Source: Sphingosinithalassobacter sp. CS137 (lineage in GTDB: Bacteria > Pseudomonadota > Alphaproteobacteria > Sphingomonadales > Sphingomonadaceae). Taken from it: DNA of 64,000 nt. The stretch's first letter is position 1; each line of letters begins with the position of its first letter. The stretch is from NCBI RefSeq assembly GCF_014334115.1, contig NZ_CP060494.1, forward strand, positions 2,634,501 through 2,698,500, written 5' to 3'. Shown in pieces: positions 9,163 through 17,652 of the stretch. The notes beneath the pieces are model-generated. The model saw only the letters and a program-made list of their open reading frames with translations. It was not told the DNA's origin and searched no databases. Made by a program: the position numbers and the translations under genes.

Positions 9163-10353
9163 TCAATTCGGAGCGGCGTCGGCCGCGCGACCGGGCGGGG
9201 TTGCGATCAGGCCCGCGAGCGCGGCCGCGAAGAGACCGGTGGCCAGAGCGCCGAAGCTGACGATGTGCAGCTGGACGATGATCGATGTGGTAAGGCCGCT
9301 CGCAACCATCTGAAGCGCGCCGACCAGGCTTGCGGAAGTGGCCGCCAGTCCGGCTTCGGCATGCATCGCGCCCGCGACTCCCGCTGGCGCGGCGACTCCG
9401 GTGCCGAAGCCGACGAGGATCATCGGCGCCATCAGCGCGATCGGGCCGTCGAACCCGGCGAGCGCCAGCAGCTGCATCGTTCCGCCGCCGATGACTGCCC
9501 CGAGCAGCCCCAGGCGGAATGCGCCGCCCCGTCGCTCGAACCGGCCGACCGAAAGCGCGCCCAGAATGCCGGCTCCCGCGACGAGGAAGTAGCAGAGCCC
9601 CGCCTCCGCCGGAGTAAGCCCATAGCCGTCGATCAGTAGGAAGGCCGAACAGCTGAGAAAGATGTATAGCGCGCAACTCGATGCGGCGATCGCTGCGGCA
9701 TAGCGCAGGAACCGACCGTTGCGGACCAATCGGCCGTAATTGTGCAGCAACGTGCCTCCGCCGTCCGCAGCGGCACGCGATTCAGTAATGCGAAGAAAGG
9801 CCGCGAGCCAGCCCGCGACGCCTGCGCCGGCGAGCACGACAAAGATCAGCCGCCAGCCGCCGAGCGACGCGATCCCGCCGCCGATCAGCGGCGATATGGC
9901 GGGCGAGACGAGCACTACGCTCATCAGCGTTCCCATCCGGCGTGCGGCATTCTCGCGGCTGGAGGTGTCGGCGACGATCGCGCGCACTGCGACGAGCCCC
10001 GCCGCAGCGCCGAGCGACTGGACGACCCGCGCCGCGACCAGCAGCGACGCACTGTCGGCGAGAGCGCAGCCGACCGCCCCGGCGACAAACAGGGCGAGCC
10101 CGCACAGGAGCGCGGGTCTTCGCCCGAAACGGTCGGCGACCGGGCCGGCGGCGAGCTGGCCGATGCCGAGACCCATCAGATAGAGAGTAACGGTGAGCTG
10201 GACCGTATCCGCCTGCGTGCCGAGATCGCGCGCGACGCCGGGCATCGCGGGAACGAACATGTGGATCGCCATCGATCCCAGCGCACCGACGGCGGCAAGC
10301 AGGATGATGCGGCCGTGACCCGCTTCTGGCTGTCGGTGTTCCGCGGAGTTCAC
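9163..10353 (-). CDS. MFS transporter, Bcr/CflA drug-efflux type
   Basis: A 396-residue inner-membrane transporter of the major facilitator superfamily with about 12 hydrophobic segments. The loop GPVADRFGRRPAL (about residue 70) is the MFS signature between helices 2 and 3, and the N-terminal half resembles the Bcr/CflA efflux branch. The start is GTG at 10353, one base after the stop of the upstream MFS gene, so translation is probably coupled. Its role could be export of a toxic intermediate or substrate. The pairing with an uptake-type MFS is notable. No specificity can be assigned. Confidence 0.85.
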   Translation of the reverse strand: MNSAEHRQPEAGHGRIILLAAVGALGSMAIHMFVPAMPGVARDLGTQADTVQLTVTLYLMGLGIGQLAAGPVADRFGRRPALLCGLALFVAGAVGCALADSASLLVAARVVQSLGAAAGLVAVRAIVADTSSRENAARRMGTLMSVVLVSPAISPLIGGGIASLGGWRLIFVVLAGAGVAGWLAAFLRITESRAAADGGGTLLHNYGRLVRNGRFLRYAAAIAASSCALYIFLSCSAFLLIDGYGLTPAEAGLCYFLVAGAGILGALSVGRFERRGGAFRLGLLGAVIGGGTMQLLALAGFDGPIALMAPMILVGFGTGVAAPAGVAGAMHAEAGLAATSASLVGALQMVASGLTTSIIVQLHIVSFGALATGLFAAALAGLIATPPGRAADAAPN

Positions 10354-10354
10354 T

Positions 10355-11659
10355 TCAGGCGATTGCCGGCGCGCGCGCGAGGCCGCGCCGTTCGAGATGG
10401 CGCGCGACCAGGCACAGCAGGGCGCACACGGCCTGGATCCCGAAGAGCAGCAGCGTGGGCGGCAGGAACGATCCCGAAATGTCGCGCAGCAATCCCATCA
10501 GCGTCGGCACGGTGGCGCCCGCCAGGCTGCCGATGATGTTGATCATGACAATGCCCATGGCGAGCGATTCGGGAGGCAGCAGCTTGGTCGGAATCGCCCA
10601 GAACGCCGCGACGGTGCAGCCTACGCAGGCGCCGCCCAGGATCAGCATGAGCAGCCCGGGCAGTCCGGGCCCGAGCAGATAGGCGAGGATCAGCCCCGTC
10701 CCGCCGACGAGCGCCGGCACTGCGATGTGCAGGAACCGCTCCTGCGTGCGATCCGAATGGCGCGCGTTGAAGAACAGGCCGATCGCGCTTCCTGCCCAGG
10801 GGAGTGCGACGATCAGCCCCACTTCCGAGGGGGTGAGCCCCGAAATGCCGCGCACGATCTGCGGAAGCCAGAACATGACGCCGTAGTTGCCGGACAGAAT
10901 GCAGAACCAGATCAGCGCGCACAGCCAGCCCACCGGGCTGCGCAGCGCACCCCAGCGACCCGGTGCGGCAGCGCCGCGCGCCGGTTTCGCCGCACCCTTC
11001 ACATTCTCGATCAGCCACGCACGCTGCGCCGGGGCCAGCCAGCGCGCCTGCGCCGGCCCGTCGGGATAATAGAACCAGGCGAAGACCCCCAGGACAACCG
11101 CCGGAAGCCCTTCCACCAGGAACATCCAGCGCCAGCCCTCCCATCCGAGCGGATTGGGGCTGTCGATCAGCCAGCCGGAAAGCGGCGCGCCGATCACCTG
11201 CGCGATCGAGATCGCCATGATCGGAATCGCCAGCACCGATGCGCGGTAGCGCTCGCTCGCCCAGTGGCTGAGATAGATCATCAGCCCCGAGGAAAGTCCC
11301 CCCTCGGCAAAGCCGATCACGATGCGAAGGCCATAGAGCTGCCATTCGTTCTGGACGAGCGCCATCGCGCTGGCGCAGATGCCCCAGGCGACGGTGATGG
11401 TCCCGAGCCAGCGGCGCATCCCGATCGCCTCATAGAGCAGGACGCTGGGATATTTGGCGGCCAGATAACCGATGAACAGCACGCCCGCGCCGAAGCCGTA
11501 TTGCGCACTGGAGAGTCCGAGCGCGGCGTTCATCTGCAGCGCCGCGAACCCCACATTCGCACGATCGATCGCGCCGACCAGGATGAACAGCGCGCTGGGC
11601 AGCACCAGTCGCAGCATCACTTTTCGCCCGATGTCGGTTTCGACCATGTGATGCTGCAC
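10355..11659 (-). CDS. MFS transporter, anion:cation symporter (ACS) type
   Basis: A 434-residue inner-membrane permease. The motifs DRANVGFAALQM (helix 1), GFAEGGLSSGLMIYLSHW (helix 5) and RWMFLVEGLPAV (helix 6 end) are diagnostic of the ACS family that imports organic anions such as tartrate, phthalate or glucarate. A GTG start at 11659 is preferred because AGGGAGAGG lies seven bases upstream; the ATG at 11647 is spaced too far. It is divergent from the P450 gene, with a perfect LacI-type palindrome 36 bases upstream. It probably imports a carboxylate used by the island. Confidence 0.88.
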   Translation of the reverse strand: MQHHMVETDIGRKVMLRLVLPSALFILVGAIDRANVGFAALQMNAALGLSSAQYGFGAGVLFIGYLAAKYPSVLLYEAIGMRRWLGTITVAWGICASAMALVQNEWQLYGLRIVIGFAEGGLSSGLMIYLSHWASERYRASVLAIPIMAISIAQVIGAPLSGWLIDSPNPLGWEGWRWMFLVEGLPAVVLGVFAWFYYPDGPAQARWLAPAQRAWLIENVKGAAKPARGAAAPGRWGALRSPVGWLCALIWFCILSGNYGVMFWLPQIVRGISGLTPSEVGLIVALPWAGSAIGLFFNARHSDRTQERFLHIAVPALVGGTGLILAYLLGPGLPGLLMLILGGACVGCTVAAFWAIPTKLLPPESLAMGIVMINIIGSLAGATVPTLMGLLRDISGSFLPPTLLLFGIQAVCALLCLVARHLERRGLARAPAIA

Positions 11660-11695
11660 CCGCGCCTCTCCCTGCGATCGCTCCTCTGCTTATTC

Positions 11696-11709
11696 TGCAA
11701 GCGCTTGCT
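11696..11709. promoter_or_regulatory. LacI-type operator, site C
   Basis: TGCAAGCGCTTGCT contains the perfect 12-bp palindrome GCAAGCGCTTGC (11697-11708). It lies in the divergent promoter region, 36 bases from the ACS-type MFS start. Confidence 0.68.
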
Positions 11710-11809
11710 CTGGCAAGGCGCTATCGCTCTGCCGTTCCTGTGGCGCACCTCGGTAGGGAATGGCGGCTGCCGCGGCGCAGTGCTGCCGCAGACCGCTGGC
11801 CATTTAAGA

Positions 11810-11823
11810 TGACAGCGCTTGCA
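11810..11823. promoter_or_regulatory. LacI-type operator, site D
   Basis: TGACAGCGCTTGCA matches the ideal TGCAAGCGCTTGCA at 12 of 14 positions. It lies 51 bases upstream of the P450 start at 11875, so the divergent region carries one site for each direction. An upstream ATG at 11809 would place the operator inside the P450 gene, which argues for the later start. Confidence 0.55.
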
Positions 11824-11874
11824 GTACTCCATCGTGACTTCTACGAAGCGGGGGCAGCGCCAAGGACACCTCCC

Positions 11875-13056
11875 ATGCCTATCATTCCCCCAAGCGACTT
11901 CGACCCGCTGGCACCCGAGAGCTTCGACAGCGCCCATGCCGATTATGCGCGGCTGCGTGCCGAATGCCCGGTCGCGCACACCGATGCATGGGGCGGATTC
12001 TGGGCGCTGACCCGCTATGAGGATGTGAAGCGCGCGGCCTCCGACGCCGCGACTTTCGTGACGTCGAAGCAGAATGTGGTGCCGCGCGTGGCCTTCACCG
12101 GCCGCCGTCCGCCGCTGCATCTCGATCCGCCGGAGCACACGCCGTACCGCCGCGCGCTCAACCCGCTGCTGTCCTACGAGCGGTCCGAACGGCTGGCGCC
12201 GGTGACGCGGGAGATCACAGTGCGGATGCTCGCTCCGCTGCTCGCGAAGGGGGAGGGCGATATCTGCGCCGAATTTTCCTCCTATCTGCCGGTTCATGTG
12301 TTCGGCGAATGGATGAACATGCCCGAACAGTGGCTCGATACGCTGCACGATGCGGGGCGTGCGTTCATCCTGGCGGTGCATTCGGCGATCGACAGCTCGA
12401 TGAAGGAAACGAGCCTGCGGTTATACGACATGGCGCGCGACCTGATCGCGATCCGTACGCGCGAACCGATGGATCCGGCCGAGGATCCGACCAGCGCGCT
12501 GCTTGCCGCGCGCCATAACGGTGAGCCGCTGCCGCATGACATGATCGTCGGGACGGTACGACAGGTGCTGGTGGTCGGAATGGTCGCGCCGATGGTGATG
12601 ATCGGCAACATCGCCGTGCATCTATCGCGCGACCGTGCGCTGCAGGACCGGCTGCGCGCGGAGCCGGCGCTGATTCCCGATGCCGTCGAAGAGTTTCTGC
12701 GCCTTTATTCGCCCTATCGCGGCTTCGCGCGCACCGCCGTGCGCGACGTGGAGATCGGCGGGCGCAGCATCCCGGCCGACGAGCCGATCGCGCTCGTCTA
12801 CGCCTCGGCGAACCGCGACGAGAGCGTCTTTCCGAACGGCGATAGGTTCGAGATGTGCCGGCCCAACATTGCCGATCATCTCGCCTTCGGGCGCGGCCCC
12901 CATCGTTGCCCCGGCGCGCATATCGGCCGGATGCAGTTGCGCGTCGCACTGGAGGAACTGCTGGCTCGCACCCGCGGCTTCGCGCTGGCGGGCGAGATAT
13001 TGCCGACGCGCTGGCCCGAGATCGGCGCCCTGTCGGTGCCGCTCCGCTTCGAATAG
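11875..13056 (+). CDS. Cytochrome P450 lacking the acid-alcohol pair
   Basis: A 393-residue soluble bacterial P450 monooxygenase-fold protein. The haem-binding loop FGRGPHRCPG has its thiolate at about Cys345. The ExxR motif is EFLR (273-276) and the C-helix pattern HLDPPEHTPYRR is present. In the I helix the usual GHETT is GMVAP (235-239), so both the acidic residue and the proton-relay Thr are absent. The start at 11875 follows AAGGA by eight bases. No ferredoxin or reductase gene is nearby. It is divergent from the MFS operon and has a LacI-type site in front. It probably oxidises the island's substrate, or may use peroxide or a substrate group for oxygen activation. Confidence 0.92.
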   Translation: MPIIPPSDFDPLAPESFDSAHADYARLRAECPVAHTDAWGGFWALTRYEDVKRAASDAATFVTSKQNVVPRVAFTGRRPPLHLDPPEHTPYRRALNPLLSYERSERLAPVTREITVRMLAPLLAKGEGDICAEFSSYLPVHVFGEWMNMPEQWLDTLHDAGRAFILAVHSAIDSSMKETSLRLYDMARDLIAIRTREPMDPAEDPTSALLAARHNGEPLPHDMIVGTVRQVLVVGMVAPMVMIGNIAVHLSRDRALQDRLRAEPALIPDAVEEFLRLYSPYRGFARTAVRDVEIGGRSIPADEPIALVYASANRDESVFPNGDRFEMCRPNIADHLAFGRGPHRCPGAHIGRMQLRVALEELLARTRGFALAGEILPTRWPEIGALSVPLRFE

Positions 13057-13128
13057 CCTGCCGCTTCCAAGCGGGCCCGCCCCAGTATAGGACGGCGTTC
13101 GACCGAAGCTGAAGGCTGCGAACCTGGT

Positions 13129-14127
13129 TTGAGCGATTCCGCCAAGACTCCGACGCTCGACGACGTCGCCGCACGCGCCGGTATTTCCGGCTCGACCGTG
13201 TCCCGCTTCCTGAACAATCCGGATGTCGTCGCGGAGGCGACGGCCGAACGCATCCGCGCCGCGATCGCGGAGACCGGCTATATCCCGAACCTGCTCGCGG
13301 GTGGACTCGCATCCAGCCGCAGCAGACTGGTCGCGGTACTGATTCCGCACCTCACCGATTCGATCTTCAACGACACGATCGAATCGATGTCGGAGGATCT
13401 GACCGCCGCGGGAACCAATGTCATGCTCGGGCTCACCGGCGTCTCGACCGTGCGAACCGAGCAGCTGGTGCGCGCCGCTCTCAGCCGTCGCGCCGATGCG
13501 ATCATCTCGACCGGACCGATCAACGACGCGGTCGTCTCGCTCGCCCGGCGCAGCCGGACGCTGTTCATCCAGCTATGGGAACTGCCGGACGATCCGGTCG
13601 AATTCGCCGTCGGTTTCTCGCATCGGGCGGTGGGACGCGACATCGCGCGTTTCCTGGTGACGCGTGGGTATCGTCGGCCGCACGTCATCACGGCGCAGGG
13701 CACGCGCGCGACGATGCGGCGCGACGGCTTCTGCGAGGAATGGCAGGCACAGGGCGGAACCCCGCCGAGCGAGGACCGCGTCGACATCCCGTCGCGCTTC
13801 GGCCATGCGCGGCGGGCCTTCGCCACGATCCGCCGGCTCGAAGAGATGCCCGACGTGGTCGTCTGCGGATCGGACTATCTGGCGCAGGGACTGATCGTCG
13901 AGGCGCAGGCCGCGGGGCTGAAGGTGCCCGACGACATTGCCGTCATGGGATTCGGCAACAGCGCGCTTGCCGGAGAGATGCGGCCGACGATCACGACCGT
14001 CGACATCGATGGGTCGCGTATCGCGCGCGAGGCGATCGCGGCGATCCGGCGGCATGCGGAAGGCAAGCCGACGGCGGAACGCTGCGTCGATGTGGGCTTT
14101 CGACTGCTCGCACGCGAGAGCGCCTGA
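13129..14127 (+). CDS. LacI family transcriptional regulator
   Basis: A 332-residue regulator with an N-terminal LacI helix-turn-helix (TLDDVAARAGISGSTVSRFL, residues 9-28) and hinge GYIPNLLAGGLAS. A periplasmic-binding-like effector domain follows, ending with IAVMGFGNS and TITTVDID. The only in-frame start giving an intact HTH is TTG at 13129, with GAAGG upstream at a long spacing, so expression may be low. The LacI family is known to bind TGNAANCGNTTNCA-like palindromes, and four such sites occur in the island. The effector pocket resembles the GntR/gluconate-type subgroup only loosely; the ligand is unknown. Confidence 0.9.
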   Translation: MSDSAKTPTLDDVAARAGISGSTVSRFLNNPDVVAEATAERIRAAIAETGYIPNLLAGGLASSRSRLVAVLIPHLTDSIFNDTIESMSEDLTAAGTNVMLGLTGVSTVRTEQLVRAALSRRADAIISTGPINDAVVSLARRSRTLFIQLWELPDDPVEFAVGFSHRAVGRDIARFLVTRGYRRPHVITAQGTRATMRRDGFCEEWQAQGGTPPSEDRVDIPSRFGHARRAFATIRRLEEMPDVVVCGSDYLAQGLIVEAQAAGLKVPDDIAVMGFGNSALAGEMRPTITTVDIDGSRIAREAIAAIRRHAEGKPTAERCVDVGFRLLARESA

Positions 14128-14196
14128 CGCCGCTGCCGTGCTTGACTTCCCGGCCGTGCCCGAGAAGGTCCGCGCCGAACAGTGGAAGGGACTCGC

Positions 14197-14760
14197 ATGG
14201 CAGGGACGGTCCGGGAGAGTGGGGTGCAGTTCCCGAATGTCGCCGAGGAACTGGATGCCGAGGGTCGCATCCGGCTCGAACGGTTCATTCCGGCGCTCAT
14301 CACCCAGGCCGCGCACCGGCTGGCTGCCAACAATTCGGCCGTTTACCGAGACACGTTCGACGTCACGCTGATGGAGTGGCGTGTCATGCTGCACCTGGTT
14401 TCAGAACCGGGCGCGAGTGCCGCGCAGGTCGCGCAGACGATCGGATACGACAAGGCATCGATCAGCCGCACCGTGGCGTCGCTGGCCCGCCGCGACCTGC
14501 TCGAGGAGCGCAGCAATCCCGCCGATGGCCGCTCTTCGCGGCTGTTCCTCAACGCCGCCGGTCTGGCGCTCTACGAGCGGATCGTGCCCGTCGCGCTTGC
14601 GCAGGAGGCGAAGTTGCTCGGCGACCTGACTCGCGCCGAGGCCGAAACCCTGCTCGATCTAATCCAGCGGGTGGCGGGCGCGCTCCGATCCGAGCCCCGC
14701 CGCGCGGGGCCGCGCCGTTCGCCCACCAAGGGAGTCACTCGTCACCGTCCTGCCGAATGA
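14197..14760 (+). CDS. MarR family transcriptional regulator
   Basis: A 187-residue winged-helix repressor. The DNA-binding part (about 60-130) includes SAAQVAQTIGYDKASISRTV and the wing ERSNPADGRSSRLFL, which is diagnostic for MarR. GGAAGGG six bases upstream supports ATG 14197 over a GTG at 14182. A 22-bp perfect-armed palindrome begins ten bases after its stop, ahead of the third TonB receptor; it is the likely operator. MarR proteins commonly sense phenolic or aromatic acids, which fits a catabolic island, but the ligand is not evident. Confidence 0.9.
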   Translation: MAGTVRESGVQFPNVAEELDAEGRIRLERFIPALITQAAHRLAANNSAVYRDTFDVTLMEWRVMLHLVSEPGASAAQVAQTIGYDKASISRTVASLARRDLLEERSNPADGRSSRLFLNAAGLALYERIVPVALAQEAKLLGDLTRAEAETLLDLIQRVAGALRSEPRRAGPRRSPTKGVTRHRPAE

Positions 14761-14769
14761 AAGGTTGCA

Positions 14770-14791
14770 GAGTCAACATTATTGTTGACTC
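14770..14791. promoter_or_regulatory. 22-bp palindrome, probable MarR operator
   Basis: GAGTCAACA (14770-14778), spacer TTAT, then TGTTGACTC (14783-14791) form perfect nine-base arms. The site lies 70 bases before the TonB receptor start and just after the marR gene. Its length and symmetry fit a MarR dimer site. Confidence 0.6.
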
Positions 14792-14860
14792 ACATAACAA
14801 TCTTGGTCAGCTTCCCTGCAACGGGCGCCGAGACGCCCTGCATTCGGAGGGGAAGATCAG

Positions 14861-17641
14861 ATGGCCATCAGCCTGGGCCGTCGCGGCGCGTGGATGCGCG
14901 CCGGGACGAGTATCGCCGCGTTGTATTTCGCGGGAGTGCCGCTTGCGGCGGCTGCGCAGGACAACGTCGCCGCAGAGCCGGCATCGGTGGAGCAATCGCA
15001 GCCCGAGGGAGCCGCGATCGTCGTGACCGGCACGCGCGTCGGGCGCGACGGGTATGACGCGCCGACGCCGACAACCGTGGTCGGGCGCGAATTGCTCGAC
15101 GCCAAGGCGCCGGCGACGATCGTCGACGCGCTTGTGACGCTTCCCGCGTTCAAGAACAGCTCCACCGCGAGCACCGCGGGCGTCGGAAATTCGGGCACCG
15201 CGGGGCAGAGCTTCGTCAATCTGCGCGGCATCGGCGCGAACCGCACCCTGGTGCTGCTCGACGGCCAGCGCGTGGTGCCCTCGACCGCGGTCGGCACCGT
15301 CGACGTCTCGATCCTGCCGTCGCTGCTGATCGAGCGAGTCGATGTGGTCACGGGCGGCGCCTCTGCCGCATGGGGGTCCGACGCGGTATCGGGCGTGGTG
15401 AATTTCGTGCTCGACACGCGCTTCGAAGGTCTGCGCGGCACGCTGGAGGCGGGAATCACCGACGAAGGCGACAATGCCACCTACAAGGGGGGTGTGGCCT
15501 TCGGCACGCCACTGGGCGATCGCGGGCATTTCGTGATCAGCGGCGAGTTCCTGAAGGCCGAGGGCGTGGCGCCCTTCTCGCGCCAGAACAATCGCTACCC
15601 GCTGGCGACGGTGGTCACCAATCCGGGATACGCACCGACCAACGGCCAATTCCAGCGGCTGATCCTGCCTTATGCCTATTTCTCGGGTGTTTCGTGGGGC
15701 GGCGTGATCACCTCTGGTCCGCTTCAGGGGACGCGCTTCGGCCCCGGTGGGGCGATCGGCCAGTTTCCCTACGGCCATTATATCGGTCGCGTATATCAGG
15801 CGCTCGACGGCCCTGCCGACGAGCCTTGGCTCAACGAGCTTGCCTATCTGGCGCTCCCGCAGGAGCGCGCTTCGGGCTTCGCGAAGCTCAGCTGGGACGT
15901 AGGTGACGACCTGTCACTCTACGCCACCGCACTTGCGGCGACGACCCGCCCCGGGCCCTATTTCACGACCCCGGCGAATACCGCAGTCACGGGCGCCTTC
16001 ACGATCCGGCGCGAGAATCCGTTCATCCCCGCGCCGATCGCGGCGCAGATGGACAGCCTGAGCCTGACCAGCATCAGCCTGGGCCGCTATTCGGCCGACT
16101 GGGGACGCGGTGAAGTGCGTCGGACCAACGAGACGTGGCGCGGCGTCGTCGGCCTGCAAGGCGGAATTGGAGGCGGATGGACGCTCGACGCCTATGCCCA
16201 ATATGGCCGCAACACGAACGTGTTCATCATCGGCAACAACGCGCTGGTCGCCAACCTGCGCAATGCGATCGACGTGGTGCAGGGCCCCAACGGCCCCGTC
16301 TGCCGATCGACGCTGACCAGTCCCGGCAACGGTTGCCAGCCGCTCAATCCGTTCGGTGTCGGCGTCGCCTCGGCTGCGGCGATCGACTATGTCCTCGGTA
16401 CCTCGCGTGCCGAACTGGAACTGACTCAGAAGGTGGTCGCAGCAAGTGTTTCGGGCGAGCCCTTCGCCACCTGGGCAGGGCCGGTTAGCTTTGCCGTCGG
16501 TGCCGAGTATCGCGAGGAACAGGCGGTGCAGACCGCCGATGCGCTGTCGCAGGCCGGGGCATTCGCGATCGGCAACCCGCAGGCGCTGGAGGGCGGGTTC
16601 GATGTACGGGAAGGCTTTGCGGAGCTCGTCGTTCCGCTCGCGCGTGACGGCGGCGTGCCGCTGCACGCGCTCGATCTGAACGGAGCGGTCCGCTATACCG
16701 ACTATTCGACCAGCGGCGGCGTCACGACCTGGAAGCTCGGTGTGAACTACGCGCCGGTCGAGGGGCTGCGGTTCCGCGCCACGCGCTCGCGCGACATTCG
16801 TGCGCCCAACATCCTCGAACTCTACAGTGCGCCGATCCAGCAATCGGCCGGGATCATCGACCCCCTCTCGAACACCCAATATCTCACTCAGACCTTCTCG
16901 GTCGGGAATCCCGCGCTGGAGCCGGAAACGGCGGATACGACTGCGGCGGGCGTGGTGTTTCAGCCGCGCTTCCTGCCCGGGCTCCAGGCTTCGGTCGACT
17001 ATTATAATATCGAGATCGACGGCGCGATCGCGACCCTGTCGCTTCAGGAGATCGTCAATCGCTGCTTCGCCGGCTCCGCAGCGCTGTGCGATCTGATCAC
17101 CCGCTCGGCGGCCACTGGCGCGATCACCCGCATCGATAACCCGTTTCTCAATCTCCAATCGGTCAAGACCGACGGCCTAGACATCGAGCTCGGCTATTCG
17201 GCGCCGCTGGGCGGCGGCCGCTTCGGCATCCGCCTGCTGGCGAACCGCGTCTTCTCGCTGGAAACGAGCGACGGCGTCACCAGCATCGATCGTGCCGGCG
17301 ACCTGCTGAACGGTCAGCCCGAATGGGCCGGCAACCTGACGCTCAGCTACGCGAACGCCGGCTTCCGGGCGGTCGCCGATGCCAGCTACATCGGATCGGG
17401 CAAATACGACGTCACGTTCGATACGCCGACCGCGATCAGCGACAACAGCGTGCCCGCGCGCACCGTGGTCAATCTTCAGCTGAGCCAGGATGTGGGTGGC
17501 GGCGACGGACGTCGCGAGCTGTTCTTCCACGTCGCCAACCTGTTCGACACCGCGCCCCCGCCGATCTTCACCATCTCGGGCGGCGCCAACTACGACCGGG
17601 TGGGCCGGGCATTCCGCGTCGGCTTCCGGTTCGAGATGTGA
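14861..17641 (+). CDS. TonB-dependent receptor, large sphingomonad type
   Basis: A 926-residue outer-membrane receptor. A signal peptide (about 1-34, ending AAAAQ) and a TonB box AIVVTGTRVGRDGY (about 53) are followed by a plug with SFVNLRGIGANRTLVLLDGQ and VDVVTGGASAAWGSDAVSGV. The barrel ends at a C-terminal Phe-rich GFRFEM. This plug pattern is the common one for TonB receptors of Sphingomonas that carry large or amphipathic organic ligands. GGAGGGG supports the start. A probable MarR operator is upstream, and a secreted NTF2-like gene follows 11 bases after its stop. Confidence 0.93.
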   Translation: MAISLGRRGAWMRAGTSIAALYFAGVPLAAAAQDNVAAEPASVEQSQPEGAAIVVTGTRVGRDGYDAPTPTTVVGRELLDAKAPATIVDALVTLPAFKNSSTASTAGVGNSGTAGQSFVNLRGIGANRTLVLLDGQRVVPSTAVGTVDVSILPSLLIERVDVVTGGASAAWGSDAVSGVVNFVLDTRFEGLRGTLEAGITDEGDNATYKGGVAFGTPLGDRGHFVISGEFLKAEGVAPFSRQNNRYPLATVVTNPGYAPTNGQFQRLILPYAYFSGVSWGGVITSGPLQGTRFGPGGAIGQFPYGHYIGRVYQALDGPADEPWLNELAYLALPQERASGFAKLSWDVGDDLSLYATALAATTRPGPYFTTPANTAVTGAFTIRRENPFIPAPIAAQMDSLSLTSISLGRYSADWGRGEVRRTNETWRGVVGLQGGIGGGWTLDAYAQYGRNTNVFIIGNNALVANLRNAIDVVQGPNGPVCRSTLTSPGNGCQPLNPFGVGVASAAAIDYVLGTSRAELELTQKVVAASVSGEPFATWAGPVSFAVGAEYREEQAVQTADALSQAGAFAIGNPQALEGGFDVREGFAELVVPLARDGGVPLHALDLNGAVRYTDYSTSGGVTTWKLGVNYAPVEGLRFRATRSRDIRAPNILELYSAPIQQSAGIIDPLSNTQYLTQTFSVGNPALEPETADTTAAGVVFQPRFLPGLQASVDYYNIEIDGAIATLSLQEIVNRCFAGSAALCDLITRSAATGAITRIDNPFLNLQSVKTDGLDIELGYSAPLGGGRFGIRLLANRVFSLETSDGVTSIDRAGDLLNGQPEWAGNLTLSYANAGFRAVADASYIGSGKYDVTFDTPTAISDNSVPARTVVNLQLSQDVGGGDGRRELFFHVANLFDTAPPPIFTISGGANYDRVGRAFRVGFRFEM

Positions 17642-17652
17642 GGAGTGAGAGG

